A stretch of DNA of 64,000 nt, taken from assembly GCF_000812685.1 (NCBI RefSeq), contig NZ_JWIF01000056.1, positions 372,001 to 436,000 of the forward strand. The letters run 5' to 3'. Position numbers and translations under genes: made by a program. Below are positions 17,623-26,554 of this stretch, piece by piece; the stretch's first letter is position 1; every line of letters starts with the position of its first letter. This DNA comes from Halocynthiibacter namhaensis. Lineage in GTDB: Bacteria > Pseudomonadota > Alphaproteobacteria > Rhodobacterales > Rhodobacteraceae. Under the pieces are notes generated by a model that was given only the letters and a program-made list of their open reading frames with translations, was not told the origin of the DNA and ran no database searches.

Positions 17623-17648
17623 AAAAACAGGGGGGAAATTCCCCCCTG
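17623..17648 (-). terminator. rho-independent terminator of the BMP-type ABC operon
   Basis: A perfect 8-bp stem CAGGGGGG/CCCCCCTG (17628-17635 and 17641-17648, 5-nt loop) is followed on the minus strand by TTTTT (17623-17627). It lies about 70 nt after the last permease stop and insulates the TauE gene. Confidence 0.92.
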
Positions 17649-17718
17649 GCCTTATCATTTTTATGTACCTGGTCCTATTTTGACATTCCTGTGTTGCAGA
17701 AATTGTCTAATCTAAGCC

Positions 17719-18690
17719 TTAACGTTCTTTAACATAAGCTTCGCCACCCGCTTTTGGTGGAATAGCCTTGCCGATGAAGCCCGCAAGAATCACCACGGTC
17801 AGGATATACGGTAGGGCCTGCATGAACTGCACTGGGATTTCAAAGGCGCCAGTATCAATGGATTGATACCGGTTTGCGATGGCTTCTAGGAACCCAAACA
17901 ACAGACAGGCAATCAGCGCTTGAACCGGGCGCCATTTCGCAAAAATCAGCGCAGCAAGGGCGATAAACCCACGACCAGCGGACATGTCTTTTACGAAACC
18001 AGCGGCAAGTCCAGTTGACAGGTAAGCCCCAGCAAGGCCACACAGCACGCCACAGATAATCACGGCGGAATAACGCAGTCGCACGACCGAAATACCAGCA
18101 GTATCTACCGCGCCGGGATTTTCACCTACAGCACGCAGGCGCAAACCAAAGCGCGTGCGAAACAGTACGTACCAAGACAGGGGTACGATCAGAAGCGCGA
18201 CATAGACTAAGACGGTGTGACCCGAGATCAGCTCGGCATAAATTGGGCCGACCACGGGCACATCTTGCAGAGCGTCCGCCACAGGCCATTCCAAATTGGC
18301 AAATCGCCCAGACCCGCTAAGTGGGGGGGTGCGGCCGCCTAAGCCAAACCAAGCTTGGCCAATCACAACGGTAAGGCCTGCCGCGAGGAAGTTGATCGCA
18401 ACACCTGAAATCAATTGGTCGCCACGAAACGTGATCGAGGCAACGCCATGGATCAATCCCAAGAAGACGGAAATCCCGATGCCGGAAGCTAGGCCAAGCC
18501 AAACGTTGCCAGTGGCAGCAGCGACAGCGGCAGACAAAAATGCAGCGGCCAGCATTTTACCTTCAAGCCCGATGTCAAAAATCCCGCCGCGTTCGGAAAA
18601 CAAACCCGCAAGGCAGGCCAGAAGCAAAGGGATCGCCAAGCGAACTGCGCTGTCTGAAATCTGTATGATTGTATCGAAAAATTCCATCAT
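17719..18690 (-). CDS. ABC transporter permease, nucleoside/BMP type (second permease)
   Basis: This 323-residue inner-membrane permease belongs to the BPD_transp_2 family. Segments typical of this class are PLLLACLAGLFSERGGIFDIGLEGKM in outline near the N-terminus, GDQLISGVAINFLAAGLT near residue 92, and RFGLRLRAVGENPGAVDTAGI, the cytoplasmic coupling loop near residue 183. It overlaps the upstream permease gene by four bases (18687-18690). With the other permease it should form the transmembrane channel of the transporter. It is the last gene of the operon. Confidence 0.9.
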   Translation of the reverse strand: MMEFFDTIIQISDSAVRLAIPLLLACLAGLFSERGGIFDIGLEGKMLAAAFLSAAVAAATGNVWLGLASGIGISVFLGLIHGVASITFRGDQLISGVAINFLAAGLTVVIGQAWFGLGGRTPPLSGSGRFANLEWPVADALQDVPVVGPIYAELISGHTVLVYVALLIVPLSWYVLFRTRFGLRLRAVGENPGAVDTAGISVVRLRYSAVIICGVLCGLAGAYLSTGLAAGFVKDMSAGRGFIALAALIFAKWRPVQALIACLLFGFLEAIANRYQSIDTGAFEIPVQFMQALPYILTVVILAGFIGKAIPPKAGGEAYVKER

Positions 18691-19793
18691 ACTGCTCCAT
18701 TCTGAGTGGGCTTGCGCAGGACTAGAAATAGGTTTTCCAGCGGACGCCGGATCATGCCGTCAAGTGCGCCTGTGAATAGGATCACCAAGCCTTGAATGAC
18801 AATAACCAAATCGCGTGGGATGCCTTCCCACAGGGAAAGTTCCCCGCCACCTTGGTACAAGAACCCAAATAGAATAGAGGCCAAGATGACCCCAACAGGA
18901 TGCGACCGCCCCATCAAAGCTACCGCAATACCAATGAAGCCAGCGCCTTCTGTTGCATTTAGGATCAGCCGTTCGCTTTCGCCCATCACGTTATTGATCG
19001 CCATCATCCCAGCAAGACCGCCAGAGATCATCATGGCAATCACGGTGATTTTCAGCGGTGAAATACCAGCATATTCGGCGCCACGTTCACCTTGTCCAAA
19101 GGCCCGCATGGCGAAGCCAAGACGTGTGTGCCACATCAAGACCCAGAACAAGAAAGCACAGATCAAAGCCACGAAAAAACTAACGTTGGCCGGTGCATGT
19201 TTGAAGATGTTCAGGCCGAAAACGGCGAAGATCTCGTTGAATGTTGGCAAATGCGCACCAGCAGGAAAGTTGGAAGATGCGGGATCCATGCTGCCAGGCA
19301 CTTTCAATACTTCGACCAACAGATAGCCAATAAGCGCGGCTGCGATGAAGTTGAACATGATCGTTGTAATCACGATGTGGCTGCCGCGTTTGGCCTGAAG
19401 ATATGCCGGAATAAATGCCCATGCGGCCCCGAAAACGGCACCCCCAATGGCGGCAGCTGGCAAAGCAACCAACCAATGCGGCCAATCGATTGCCAAGCAA
19501 ACAAGTGCGACGCCTAGACCACCCAACAGCGCTTGGCCTTCACCACCGATGTTGAAGATCCGTGCATGAAACGCGACAGCAACCGCGAGGCCTGTGAACA
19601 TAAAGTTCGTGGCATAATACAGCGTGTAGCCAAGGCCTGTGGTGCTTCCGAATGCACCGTCAAACATGGTTGTGATGGCAACAATCGGGTCCTTGCCGAT
19701 TGCCAAGATGACCAAACCAGACACAAGAAAGGCGAGCACCAGATTGATCAGTGGAATCAGGATGACATCCGCCCACTTTGGTAACTTTTCCAT
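18687..19793 (-). CDS. ABC transporter permease, nucleoside/BMP type (first permease)
   Basis: This 368-residue permease has about ten hydrophobic helices. Family features are FTGLAVAVAFHARIFNIGGEGQ-like text near residues 70-90, the RGSHIVITTIMFNFIAAALIGYLL block near 155-178 (in outline) and the coupling loop TRLGFAMRAFGQGERGAEYAGI near 225. A roughly 25-residue cytoplasmic tail ends TQNGAV. It overlaps the ATPase stop by one base (TGATG) and the next permease by four bases, which indicates tight stoichiometric translation. Confidence 0.9.
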   Translation of the reverse strand: MEKLPKWADVILIPLINLVLAFLVSGLVILAIGKDPIVAITTMFDGAFGSTTGLGYTLYYATNFMFTGLAVAVAFHARIFNIGGEGQALLGGLGVALVCLAIDWPHWLVALPAAAIGGAVFGAAWAFIPAYLQAKRGSHIVITTIMFNFIAAALIGYLLVEVLKVPGSMDPASSNFPAGAHLPTFNEIFAVFGLNIFKHAPANVSFFVALICAFLFWVLMWHTRLGFAMRAFGQGERGAEYAGISPLKITVIAMMISGGLAGMMAINNVMGESERLILNATEGAGFIGIAVALMGRSHPVGVILASILFGFLYQGGGELSLWEGIPRDLVIVIQGLVILFTGALDGMIRRPLENLFLVLRKPTQNGAV

Positions 19794-21391
19794 CAGATCG
19801 CCCCCCCGTTCCCGGATGTATCCATACCGGCCATCAGCAGACCAAGTTCTTTTTCATTGGTGCTTTCGGGCAGGCGTTCGCCCATGACTTGGCCGTCAAA
19901 CATCACGGCAATTCGGTCAGAAAGCGATAGGATTTCTTCCAGCTCAACAGAGACCAACAAGATTGCTTTACCTTGGTCACGTAGTGCGATGATTTGCTGG
20001 TGGATGAATTCAATTGCCCCCACGTCGACGCCGCGGGTTGGTTGGCCGATCAGCAGAAGATCTGGGTTGCGAGAGATCTCGCGAGCAAGGACAATCTTCT
20101 GTTGGTTGCCACCCGAAAAGTTCCGCGCGTGTAGGGATGGATTGGGTGGGCGTACATCAAACTGTTCCATATGTTCGGCACATGTTTGGTGAATTGCGGC
20201 GTTATCCATCAAGATTTTACCGTTGTATTCAGGTTCATTGTGATACCCAAACGCGGTGTTTTCCCAAGCCGAGAATTCAAGGATCAAGCCTTCACGATGG
20301 CGATCTTCCGGGACGTGGGCAATGCCGCGATGGCGGCGGCTTTGCCCGTCTGAATGCTTGCCGGTTAGATCCAATTCTTGGCCATTTAGCTTCACTGACC
20401 CGGTGGCGTTGGAATATCCGCCAAGCACTTCCATCAGTTCAGATTGGCCGTTACCAGAAACGCCGGCAATGCCAAGGATTTCGCCTGCGCGAATGTTTAG
20501 GTCAATACCTTTGAGACGCCGCACGCCCGCGCTGTCTATGACTTCAAGGTTTTGAATCTCAAGGACATTATCGGCTGGGTTGGCAGGTGTCTTGTCAACT
20601 TTCAACAGAACTTTGCGGCCAACCATGCGTTCTGCAAGGTCTTCGGGGGACGTGGTGGATGTAGGGATCGTGCCCTTCATCTCGCCCCGACGCATAACCG
20701 AAACGGAATCTGTGACATCCATGATTTCCCGCAATTTATGGGTGATCACAAGGATGGTTTTGCCTTCGTTCTTCAAGTTCCGCAGAATTCGAAACAGGTG
20801 GTCTGCTTCTGCGGGGGTCAGAACGCCGGTGGGTTCGTCCAAGATCAGGATCTCGGCCTTGCGATAAAGCGCTTTCAGGATCTCAACGCGCTGCTGATGA
20901 CCAACGGAAAGGTCTTGGATCAGCGCATCTGGATCAACATCCAGTTCATATTCTTTCGCAAGCTGTGTCAGGCTTTTGCGCGCCTTGGACAGGGAAGGCG
21001 TTAGGCGCGGTCCATCTTCGGCCCCCAGCACAACGTTTTCCAACACAGTGAAATTTTCGACCAGTTTAAAGTGCTGGTGCACCATGCCAATCCCCGCGCG
21101 GATTGCGGCTTGGCTGTCAGGAATCGCGGTGAGTTTTCCGTCAATCCAGACTTCTCCGGTATCGGCTTTATAAAAACCGTACAGGATTGACATCAATGTT
21201 GATTTCCCTGCGCCATTCTCGCCGACGATCCCATGGATCGCGCCTTTGGCAACGGAAATTGTGATGTCTTTATTCGCCTGTACCGGCCCGAAAGCTTTGG
21301 AAATACCCTTAAGCTCAATTGCGGGGGGCGGTGTGGCGGGTGAGGCTGGAGCGGCAGTTGCCTGCCGCTCCTTATTTACCGAACTCTGCAT
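19793..21391 (-). CDS. ABC transporter ATP-binding protein, nucleoside/BMP type (two ABC domains)
   Basis: This 532-residue protein has two ATPase domains. The first has Walker A GENGAGKST (about residue 58), signature LSVGHQQRVEILKAL and Walker B ILILDEPTGVL. The second has a degenerate Walker A (GVSGNGQSE, no Lys), signature FSGGNQQKIVLAREI and LLIGQPTRGVDVG with Gln in place of the acidic residue before the Pro. Such asymmetry is usual in nucleoside and sugar importers of this class. An N-terminal Ala/Pro-rich stretch precedes the first domain. It should energise the two permeases downstream. Confidence 0.93.
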   Translation of the reverse strand: MQSSVNKERQATAAPASPATPPPAIELKGISKAFGPVQANKDITISVAKGAIHGIVGENGAGKSTLMSILYGFYKADTGEVWIDGKLTAIPDSQAAIRAGIGMVHQHFKLVENFTVLENVVLGAEDGPRLTPSLSKARKSLTQLAKEYELDVDPDALIQDLSVGHQQRVEILKALYRKAEILILDEPTGVLTPAEADHLFRILRNLKNEGKTILVITHKLREIMDVTDSVSVMRRGEMKGTIPTSTTSPEDLAERMVGRKVLLKVDKTPANPADNVLEIQNLEVIDSAGVRRLKGIDLNIRAGEILGIAGVSGNGQSELMEVLGGYSNATGSVKLNGQELDLTGKHSDGQSRRHRGIAHVPEDRHREGLILEFSAWENTAFGYHNEPEYNGKILMDNAAIHQTCAEHMEQFDVRPPNPSLHARNFSGGNQQKIVLAREISRNPDLLLIGQPTRGVDVGAIEFIHQQIIALRDQGKAILLVSVELEEILSLSDRIAVMFDGQVMGERLPESTNEKELGLLMAGMDTSGNGGAI

Positions 21392-21400
21392 GAATTAACC

Positions 21401-22396
21401 TTAGTTAACCGGGCAGGATTCGTCAGACATGTAGTCATGCACTGTGATTTCACCGGCGATGATTTTCGCGCTGGCTGCTTCTACAGCAGTGCGCATTTCC
21501 GCGGTGATAAGCGCGTCGTTGTGCTCGTCCAGAGAGAAGCCAACACCGGCATTCGAAAGACCCATTGACAGTGTCACACCGGTCTCAAGTTCTTCAGCCG
21601 CAGAGAAGACGTCGTAAACAGCATTGTCTACGCGCTTCAACATGGATGTCAGAACAGAACCTGAGTGCAGGTGATTTTGGTTGCTGTCCACACCAATGGA
21701 AAGCACGCCTTCGTCAGCGGCGGTTTGCAATACGCCCAGACCTGTACCACCAGCAGCGGCGAAGATTACGTCAGCGCCTTGAGAGATTTGCGCGCGTGTG
21801 AGTTCGCCGCCTTTTACTGGGTCATTCCATGCGGCAGGTGTTGTGCCTGTCATGTTTTGGATGACGGTTGCGTCAGGGTTTGCCGCTTTCGCGCCTTGGG
21901 CGTAACCACATGCGAATTTGGAAATCAGTGGGATGTCCATGCCGCCAATGAAGCCAACAGTGCCAGATTTGGATGCCATCGCAGCCAGCATACCCACAAG
22001 GTAAGAACCTTCATGTTCCGCGAAAGCGATCTGGCGGATGTTCTCGCCTTCCAACCAGTTCACATCGATGATTGCGAATTTGGTGTCTGGGAATTCTTTA
22101 GACACAGTATCCAAGGCCGCCGCATAACCAAAACCGGTTACAACGATTGGATTCGCACCGCGTTCTGCAAAGCGACGCAGAGCTTGCTCGCGCTGTGCTT
22201 CGGACTGGATCTCAACTTCCAAGAAGGAGCCGCCAGTTTCTTCTGCCCAACGTGTCGCACCGTTGAAGGCCGCTTCGTTGAAGGATTTGTCGAACTTGCC
22301 GCCAAGGTCAAAAATAACGGCGGGGTCTGCAAGCGCGGCCGCAGTAGAAATTGCAAGGGTGGCAGCTGCGCCAAGGAATGTCCGCATCAGGGTCAT
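21401..22396 (-). CDS. BMP family ABC transporter substrate-binding protein (probably nucleosides)
   Basis: This 331-residue periplasmic binding protein of the BmpA/PnrA/Med family has a signal peptide (about residues 1-23, ending ALA). Family signatures are FDLGGKFDKSFNEAAFNG (about residues 29-46), VTGFGYAAALD, VGMLAAMASKSGTVGFIGGMDIP (in outline, near 135-157), GADVIFAAAGGTGLGV and GVDSNQNH. Characterised relatives bind purine nucleosides; that assignment here is by family. It is the first gene of a four-gene transporter operon, 9 nt before the ATPase gene. A 7-bp inverted repeat lies just upstream of the start. Confidence 0.92.
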   Translation of the reverse strand: MTLMRTFLGAAATLAISTAAALADPAVIFDLGGKFDKSFNEAAFNGATRWAEETGGSFLEVEIQSEAQREQALRRFAERGANPIVVTGFGYAAALDTVSKEFPDTKFAIIDVNWLEGENIRQIAFAEHEGSYLVGMLAAMASKSGTVGFIGGMDIPLISKFACGYAQGAKAANPDATVIQNMTGTTPAAWNDPVKGGELTRAQISQGADVIFAAAGGTGLGVLQTAADEGVLSIGVDSNQNHLHSGSVLTSMLKRVDNAVYDVFSAAEELETGVTLSMGLSNAGVGFSLDEHNDALITAEMRTAVEAASAKIIAGEITVHDYMSDESCPVN

Positions 22397-22422
22397 AGGT
22401 CTCTCCCGGTTTATTATTCTTG

Positions 22423-22445
22423 CTGTTCGTCATTGTTGCGAACAG
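22423..22445. promoter_or_regulatory. inverted repeat CTGTTCG-N9-CGAACAG upstream of the BMP operon
   Basis: A perfect 7-bp dyad with a 9-nt spacer lies 27-49 nt upstream of the start codon of the binding-protein gene. It could be an operator for a dimeric repressor or a leader hairpin. No T run follows on either strand, so it is not a terminator. Confidence 0.45.
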
Positions 22446-22555
22446 CGTTCTGATTAAGCTGATCAAAAAGATCATCCGCAATTAAGGCCGTTTCAAGGGG
22501 GGAGGGTCAACTGCTTTTTGCCTGATTGGCAGGATTCAGCGGCCTGTGTGGGGAT

Positions 22556-22975
22556 TTATGTAGTCAGGTTGCAGGAAAACACGAAGGCGTCGATGGTTTG
22601 CCCGTCTTGGGCGCGATAATATCGGGGGCGTTTCCCCGCTTGGATGTATCCTGACCCAGCGTAAAGTGAGATGGCTGGGGTGTTGTCGGCGGCGACTTCT
22701 AGGAATGATTCTATGGCACCTGCGGCTTTGGCTTGGGCATGATAAGACTGTACCAGTTGGCGACCTAAACCCACACCGCGCGTCGTGGGAGTGACGGCAA
22801 TGGTCAGAAGTTCGGCTTCTGGACCTGCGACGCGCCCAAGAATGAAACCTGTTGTCGTGCCCTCATAGATGACACCGGGCATATCTTGTAGGTCAGCAAA
22901 TTCCTGTGCCGACCAAGGGCGGGGCGTTTCAAAGCAAAGCGCATGCAGTTGCGCCATTTCCTGCGGTGTCATCAT
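22556..22975 (-). CDS. rimI: ribosomal-protein-alanine N-acetyltransferase RimI-like
   Basis: This 139-residue GNAT acetyltransferase has the CoA-binding motif A TTRGVGLGRQLVQSYH (about residues 84-99), preceded by the strand LLTIAVTP and followed by FLEVAADNTPAISLYAGSGY, typical of RimI. RimI acetylates the N-terminus of ribosomal protein S18; other targets are possible. It begins directly after the tsaB stop (TGA then ATG), and rimI beside tsaB is a common arrangement in Proteobacteria, which supports the call. Confidence 0.85.
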   Translation of the reverse strand: MMTPQEMAQLHALCFETPRPWSAQEFADLQDMPGVIYEGTTTGFILGRVAGPEAELLTIAVTPTTRGVGLGRQLVQSYHAQAKAAGAIESFLEVAADNTPAISLYAGSGYIQAGKRPRYYRAQDGQTIDAFVFSCNLTT

Positions 22976-23569
22976 TCATTCGACGATCTGAGGCAGGGGA
23001 TCTTTGGGCGGCGCGGCATCTGCGGCACGGATATAAAGCGGCGCAGGGCGCGCACTGTCAGGGGCATTTTGTGCGATCTTTGCGATCCGAATGGCGATCT
23101 CAGTCGCTGAGAGCGCGCTGAATTCACAGCAAGTTAGATCGCTGGCAGGAAGATCAATGCGTGGCAACAACGATGGGCTATCACCATCATTTGCCAGCAT
23201 ATATACTTGATCTCGGGGGGCGTTTACCAAGGCCCGCCAAGGCGTGTCTATGCCATGTGACGCGATCTCAAACCCGTTGATGCCAATTGCAGGGATGTTC
23301 AGCGACAAGGCGAGGCCGCGCGCGGCAGAGACTGAGATGCGGATGCCGGTGAAATTTCCAGGGCCGACACCCACGCCAATACGGGTAATGTCAGACCAAG
23401 ATTTATCAAGATCAGACAGCATGTCTTCGATCATGGGCAGCAGGTGCTCGGCTTGGCCCTTTGACATCATATCACCACGCACTGCGATGATTTCGCCATC
23501 ACAAAGCAAAGCGGCCGCGACATGCGCGGCCGAGGTGTCAAAGCCAAGTGTTAAGGTCTTAGGCGGCAA
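22976..23569 (-). CDS. tsaB: tRNA threonylcarbamoyladenosine biosynthesis protein TsaB
   Basis: TsaB is the scaffold partner of TsaD in making the t6A37 modification of ANN-decoding tRNAs. The 197-residue protein has the ASKHA-fold start LGFDTSAAHVAAAL, the central motif GVGPGNFTGIRISVSAARGLAL and GINGFE. The start is TTG at 23569, overlapping the 3' end of the NifU-like gene by 11 nt. A GAGGTG Shine-Dalgarno sequence sits 7 nt upstream, and no ATG exists before residue 34, so the TTG start is well supported. It is followed immediately by rimI. Confidence 0.92.
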   Translation of the reverse strand: MPPKTLTLGFDTSAAHVAAALLCDGEIIAVRGDMMSKGQAEHLLPMIEDMLSDLDKSWSDITRIGVGVGPGNFTGIRISVSAARGLALSLNIPAIGINGFEIASHGIDTPWRALVNAPRDQVYMLANDGDSPSLLPRIDLPASDLTCCEFSALSATEIAIRIAKIAQNAPDSARPAPLYIRAADAAPPKDPLPQIVE

Positions 23570-24122
23570 CGGGGCGCACCTCTGTGACCTCAGGGATATA
23601 GTGGCGCAACAGGTTTTCGATGCCCATTTTCAAGGTCAAAGATGCGGATGGGCAACCGGCGCAAGCACCTTGCATATGCAGATAAACCACGCCGCGATCA
23701 AACCCATGGAAAGTGATGTCGCCCCCGTCCTGTGCAACGGCTGGGCGCACACGTGTATCAAGCAGATCTTTGATTTGATCAACGATATCAGAATCTTCCC
23801 CAGTGTGTTCTGCATGACCGGTGGCAGATGGACCGTCGCCTGCCATAACCGGTTGACCTGATTGGAAGTGTTCCATGATCGCGCCAAGGATTGCAGGCTT
23901 GATATGGTTCCAGTCCACGTTATCAAGTTTGGTTACTGTGATGAATTCATGCCCAAAGAATACGCCATCAACGCCTTGGACCGTATAAATACGCTGTGCC
24001 AGAGGTGAAGGTGCAGCAGATGAGGCTGTCGGAAAATCTGCGGTGCCGCTGTCTAGAACAGTCTGACCCGGCAGAAATTTCAAAGTCGCAGGGTTTGGCG
24101 TGGATTCGGTCTGAATAAACAT
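23559..24122 (-). CDS. NifU-like iron-sulfur scaffold protein (Nfu type)
   Basis: This 187-residue protein has an N-terminal Nfu_N domain (MFIQTESTPNPATLKFLPG, residues 1-19, through GVFFGHEFITVTK) and a C-terminal NifU domain (about residues 110-180). The Fe-S binding CxxC is in GACAGCPSASLTLK. Nfu proteins carry 4Fe-4S clusters to target enzymes. The ATG at 24122 is preceded by CGGAG. An in-frame extension to 24173 is not needed. It is upstream of tsaB and rimI in one minus-strand unit. Confidence 0.92.
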   Translation of the reverse strand: MFIQTESTPNPATLKFLPGQTVLDSGTADFPTASSAAPSPLAQRIYTVQGVDGVFFGHEFITVTKLDNVDWNHIKPAILGAIMEHFQSGQPVMAGDGPSATGHAEHTGEDSDIVDQIKDLLDTRVRPAVAQDGGDITFHGFDRGVVYLHMQGACAGCPSASLTLKMGIENLLRHYIPEVTEVRPVAA

Positions 24123-24278
24123 GGGAAGCTCCGTTGTTGGTTCAGATATGGCCCCGATGAGGGCAATAGTCAAGTTTTAGAACGGTTCTAAGCTGTTGTG
24201 TTGTACGTGAAGAACAGGTTCTTGAAAGAGCAGTGTGACCGATGCAGACTAGTGTTCGAGTTTTTGAAAGGTGTTGGA

Positions 24279-25037
24279 ATGAAGATTTGGTTGGTATTGG
24301 CCGCAATTTGGTTCGGGGTGACGCAACCCGCTGTGGGGGCGCCAGATCGTTGGGTGGCAATGGATGAACAAATCATTGGGCAAAATGAAACCCATTTCTT
24401 TGTGTTGCGCAAAATTGAAGACAACCTTGGCTATCACAGTACCACAAAGTCAGATGTGTACTTGATTTCACGAAACCTATTCACGGGGATTGATGAACGC
24501 ATTTGGCCGGTCATGAGAACCATAGACCACGGGGCATATTACTTCCAAAATGGCCACGAACAGCGTGTTGAGAACCTTGGGGCTGGCGAACGGGTTAACC
24601 CGTTTGACATCTTACTTTGGCGACAAGCATGGCGGGTTTTACCACGAGAGATTGAGGCAGATAGAAATTGGCTCGAAATGGATGCGATCGTTTTAGAAGA
24701 AGGGTTTCGTGTCTCTCTTCCATCGACTGTGTACGAAGCAGACATGGACCCCATGTTCACAGCACTTAAGGATAGCACCACGCGCACCCGACGGATCCTG
24801 AATTCGACTTCTGACAGGCATGATTGGGACCGGCACCTGACCGCGAACATCAATCTACTCGCAAGCGGGGATTGGGCGCTTGAGGCGGCGTGCGAAATCG
24901 ATGCGGTCTATCTTCCAAGCGCGTCGAACGAAGGTGCCATTTTATCGATCGTGGCAAAAGTTGTCTGCGGAAATGCGGAAGAAGACGGCGGCTTTTCTTA
25001 TTGGACTGTGTTGCCTGTGGTCGAAACACAGGATTGA
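24279..25037 (+). CDS. secreted protein of unknown function
   Basis: I do not recognise the family. The ATG at 24279 begins a clear signal peptide (MKIWLVLAAIWFGVTQP, cleavage probably after VGA), leaving about 230 residues in the periplasm or outside. The mature part is rich in Trp, Asp and Arg and has two Cys near the end (EAACEID, VVCGNAE) that could form a disulfide. No repeats or membrane helices are visible. An in-frame extension upstream to 24198 would bury the signal peptide and is rejected. It stands alone between minus-strand genes and is convergent with the UspA gene. Confidence 0.7.
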   Translation: MKIWLVLAAIWFGVTQPAVGAPDRWVAMDEQIIGQNETHFFVLRKIEDNLGYHSTTKSDVYLISRNLFTGIDERIWPVMRTIDHGAYYFQNGHEQRVENLGAGERVNPFDILLWRQAWRVLPREIEADRNWLEMDAIVLEEGFRVSLPSTVYEADMDPMFTALKDSTTRTRRILNSTSDRHDWDRHLTANINLLASGDWALEAACEIDAVYLPSASNEGAILSIVAKVVCGNAEEDGGFSYWTVLPVVETQD

Positions 25038-25063
25038 AGCATGTTGGCGAACATCAGTTGGAT

Positions 25064-25519
25064 TTAGGTGATTGCCTCTAGGCGTTCTTTGGACAATTCT
25101 CCGGGTACAATTGTGATAGGGATCGATAGTGTACCAGAGGCCTTGGTGAGCTGAGTGACCAAGGGACCAGGCCCCTTCTTGTCAGTGCCTGCGCCAAGAA
25201 CAAGAACGCCAACTTCTGGGTCATCTTGGACTTGCGCCAAGATCTGTTCCACAGGTTCACCCTCACGCACCACCAGTTCAGGATCAACGCCTTGCTTGTC
25301 GCGCATCCATTTCGCGAAGACCTCGAAATGCGCAACGATACGTTCGCGGGCTTCTTCGCGCATCAAATTGCCAACACCGACCCAATGATTGAACTCATCC
25401 GGTGGGATGACGGATAGAATTTCAACACCGCCACCAGTATGGGCAGCACGCATAGCAGCAAAACGGATGGCATTCAGGCATTCACGGCTGTCATCCAGCA
25501 CAACAAGAAATTTACGCAT
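25064..25519 (-). CDS. universal stress protein UspA family
   Basis: This 151-residue single-domain Usp protein starts with the strand-loop KFLVVLDDSRECLNAIRFA. Near the C-terminus it has VLVLGAGTDKKGPGPLV followed by SIPITIVPGEL. The second motif is close to the ATP-binding G-2x-G-9x-G(S/T) consensus but lacks the usual Ser-rich end, so nucleotide binding is uncertain. Such proteins act in stress survival; the specific role here is unknown. It lies about 70 nt downstream of the aminotransferase gene. Confidence 0.85.
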   Translation of the reverse strand: MRKFLVVLDDSRECLNAIRFAAMRAAHTGGGVEILSVIPPDEFNHWVGVGNLMREEARERIVAHFEVFAKWMRDKQGVDPELVVREGEPVEQILAQVQDDPEVGVLVLGAGTDKKGPGPLVTQLTKASGTLSIPITIVPGELSKERLEAIT

Positions 25520-25589
25520 TAAAATCCTCCTAGCGTGTACCTATGATGACCGGGGTTGGGCACGGGTGCAAGCCTGACATTCAGTCAAC

Positions 25590-26453
25590 TCAACTGCCAG
25601 AGTGGGCCCAATCCCAATAAAGCTCGCGTGCACGTCGTGTGATAGGGCCAGTTTGGTAATGCACGTCATCAAATTTGGAAACCGGGGTGATTTTCGACAT
25701 GTTGCCAGTGAGGAAAACCTCATCGGCACCTTCAAAATCATCATAGGTCAAAACGGCTTCATGCACTTTCACACCATCGGCCCGTAGGTTCTCAATGTGA
25801 CGTGCCCGGGTGATCCCAGATAGGAAAGTGCCGTTTGCGATGGGGGTGAAGACCTCACCATCTTTGACCATGAATGCGTTGGATGTGGCGGATTCGGCGA
25901 CATTTCCCGTGACATCACAGGCCAGCGCGTTGGCAAATCCCTTTGATTTGGCTTCCATCAGCATGCGCGCATTATTGGGGTAAAGGCAGCCGGCCTTCGC
26001 GTTGACCACCGCAGATTCCAAAGTGGGGCGACGGAAGCGTGTGCGCGTCAACGTCGTTGTTGCCTCTGTCGGGGCCATGGGGACTTCCTCAAGGCAGATT
26101 GAAAAGCCGGTTGTGTCGGCCGATGGGACGATCGCAGAATGATCCCCGTCAATGCCCCAATACATAGGCCGGATGTAGACTGCCGCGCCCTTTTCAAACA
26201 TCGCGAGCCCTTCATGGGTGAGGGCGACAATCTCGTCAGTCGACATAGTCGGGGTCAACATGAGAGCCTTGGCAGATCGGTTGACGCGTTCACAATGCTT
26301 GTCGAGATCTGGCGTCAATCCGTCAAACAAACGCGCTCCATCAAACACGGTGGAGCCAAGCCAAGCCGCATGATCTGCGCCAGAAATGATGGGAACATCG
26401 CCCTTATGCCAGGTGCCGTCGAAATACGTGCGGATGTTTTTGCTGACAGCCAT
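25590..26453 (-). CDS. class IV aminotransferase, probably branched-chain amino acid aminotransferase
   Basis: This 287-residue fold-type IV PLP enzyme carries the expected segments. GSTVFDGARLFDG is the N-terminal motif, and the Lys in VVNAKAGCLYPNNARML is the likely PLP-binding residue. NVAESATSNAFMV and the phosphate-binding FLTGNMSKITPV follow. It probably transfers amino groups between branched-chain 2-oxo acids and glutamate (IlvE), but D-amino-acid or aminodeoxychorismate relatives share the fold. The residues around the Lys are not the IlvE consensus, so the substrate is not certain. Confidence 0.82.
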   Translation of the reverse strand: MAVSKNIRTYFDGTWHKGDVPIISGADHAAWLGSTVFDGARLFDGLTPDLDKHCERVNRSAKALMLTPTMSTDEIVALTHEGLAMFEKGAAVYIRPMYWGIDGDHSAIVPSADTTGFSICLEEVPMAPTEATTTLTRTRFRRPTLESAVVNAKAGCLYPNNARMLMEAKSKGFANALACDVTGNVAESATSNAFMVKDGEVFTPIANGTFLSGITRARHIENLRADGVKVHEAVLTYDDFEGADEVFLTGNMSKITPVSKFDDVHYQTGPITRRARELYWDWAHSGS

Positions 26454-26554
26454 CGGATCAATCCCCCAAGGTCGATATTGTTGTTAACGCAACGATATGG
26501 CGGGAAAGGTCAGAGGTCCAGACCCTAATGCGCATCTGAGACTGTAGAGTTGCA

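Noticed and set aside
21395-21408. TTAA-N6-TTAA between the BMP operon genes, with similar N6 pairs at 56741-56754 and near 17719
   Set aside because: The spacer is six, not seven. They lie within an operon, a ribosomal-protein leader or coding sequence, and probably show the random background.
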